NCBI GenBank assembly: GCA_903903635.1
Contig: CAIUZK010000219.1
Span: forward strand, 1-55,026
Origin: an uncultured Bacteroidota bacterium
Lineage (GTDB): Bacteria > Bacteroidota > Bacteroidia > Chitinophagales > Chitinophagaceae
Direction of reading: 5' to 3'
DNA: 55,026 nt
Shown: positions 54,880 through 55,026 of the stretch, piece by piece
Layout: the number at the start of each line of letters is the position of its first letter
Numbering within the stretch: position 1 is the first letter of the stretch
Notes under the pieces: generated by a model
The model's database searches: none
What the model was told of the DNA's origin: nothing
Seen by the model: only the letters and a program-made list of their open reading frames with translations
Made by a program: the position numbers and the translations under genes

Positions 54880-55026
54880 ATTCTTTTTTAGGTATAGGCA
54901 CTTAGGTCGCAATATCAATCCTTTGATAACAAGCGTATTGGATCATTTTTGACCATTCTTTTTATAAGGGTATCAAAGATTACCCCCATTTTTTGTCTTC
55001 TGTTATATCTAAAGTGATATTCATCC

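Overview
The window looks like a chromosomal segment of a member of the Bacteroidota, probably the Chitinophagaceae/Sphingobacteriia side. The evidence is a type IX secretion (T9SS) C-terminal sorting domain, several TAnnTTTG-type -7 promoter boxes, a kynurenine 3-monooxygenase, a PagL-like deacylase with an HxSN motif, a DksA-like protein with a degenerate zinc finger, and a YbeY lacking the third histidine, as I recall is usual in this phylum. The family-level placement is inference. I found no rRNA, tRNA or CRISPR array.

Layout. 1-5.1 kb: a large membrane protein with a C-terminal LamG-like domain, lying between copies of a decayed hairpin repeat, followed by a T9SS cargo protein. 5.4-11.8 kb: scpB, a secreted M28 peptidase with PDZ domain, and a minus-strand group of an uncharacterised protein, a secreted helical-repeat protein and a MoxR ATPase. 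12-15.4 kb: a heptose-nucleotide/glycosyltransferase cluster (hddA-like, hddC-like, GT4) interrupted by a four-helix-bundle (23S IVS-type) gene bracketed by inverted repeats. 15.4-24.2 kb: a compact seven-gene minus-strand operon for an RND efflux pump with its own two-component system and two exported small-domain proteins. 24.2-41.3 kb: housekeeping genes (CHAP lipoprotein, recJ, kmo, rpoN, alanine dehydrogenase, gyrB, His-rich barrel protein, PagL-like protein, DUF502, serC, DUF1015, DksA-like). 41.5-48.3 kb: YdeI-like, YCF48-like, OmpA-MORN, arfB, a GT-C type membrane protein, an orphan antitoxin-like gene, an RluA-type synthase and ybeY.

48.5 kb to the right edge: comM is broken exactly within its HHT(I/V)S(D/E) motif, and what follows is an integrated and partly decayed mobile element. 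It carries a truncated serine recombinase, a 51-aa minus-strand gene, an XRE regulator, a DUF2726 nuclease-like protein, a 5'-truncated OLD-like ATPase joined to the head of another gene, an ArdC antirestriction protein and a DUF1737-like protein. The other half of comM is not in the window, so the element continues past the right edge.

The most unusual signal is in this element. Downstream of ardC, about 600 bases (53935-54534) contain no convincing gene but hold a near-continuous series of perfect or near-perfect hairpins whose wobble pairs fit a plus-strand RNA. A second region upstream of ardC (52455-52598) is closed by an interrupted 20-position stem. I propose them as candidate structured RNAs or transfer/replication sites of the element; I cannot assign a known class.
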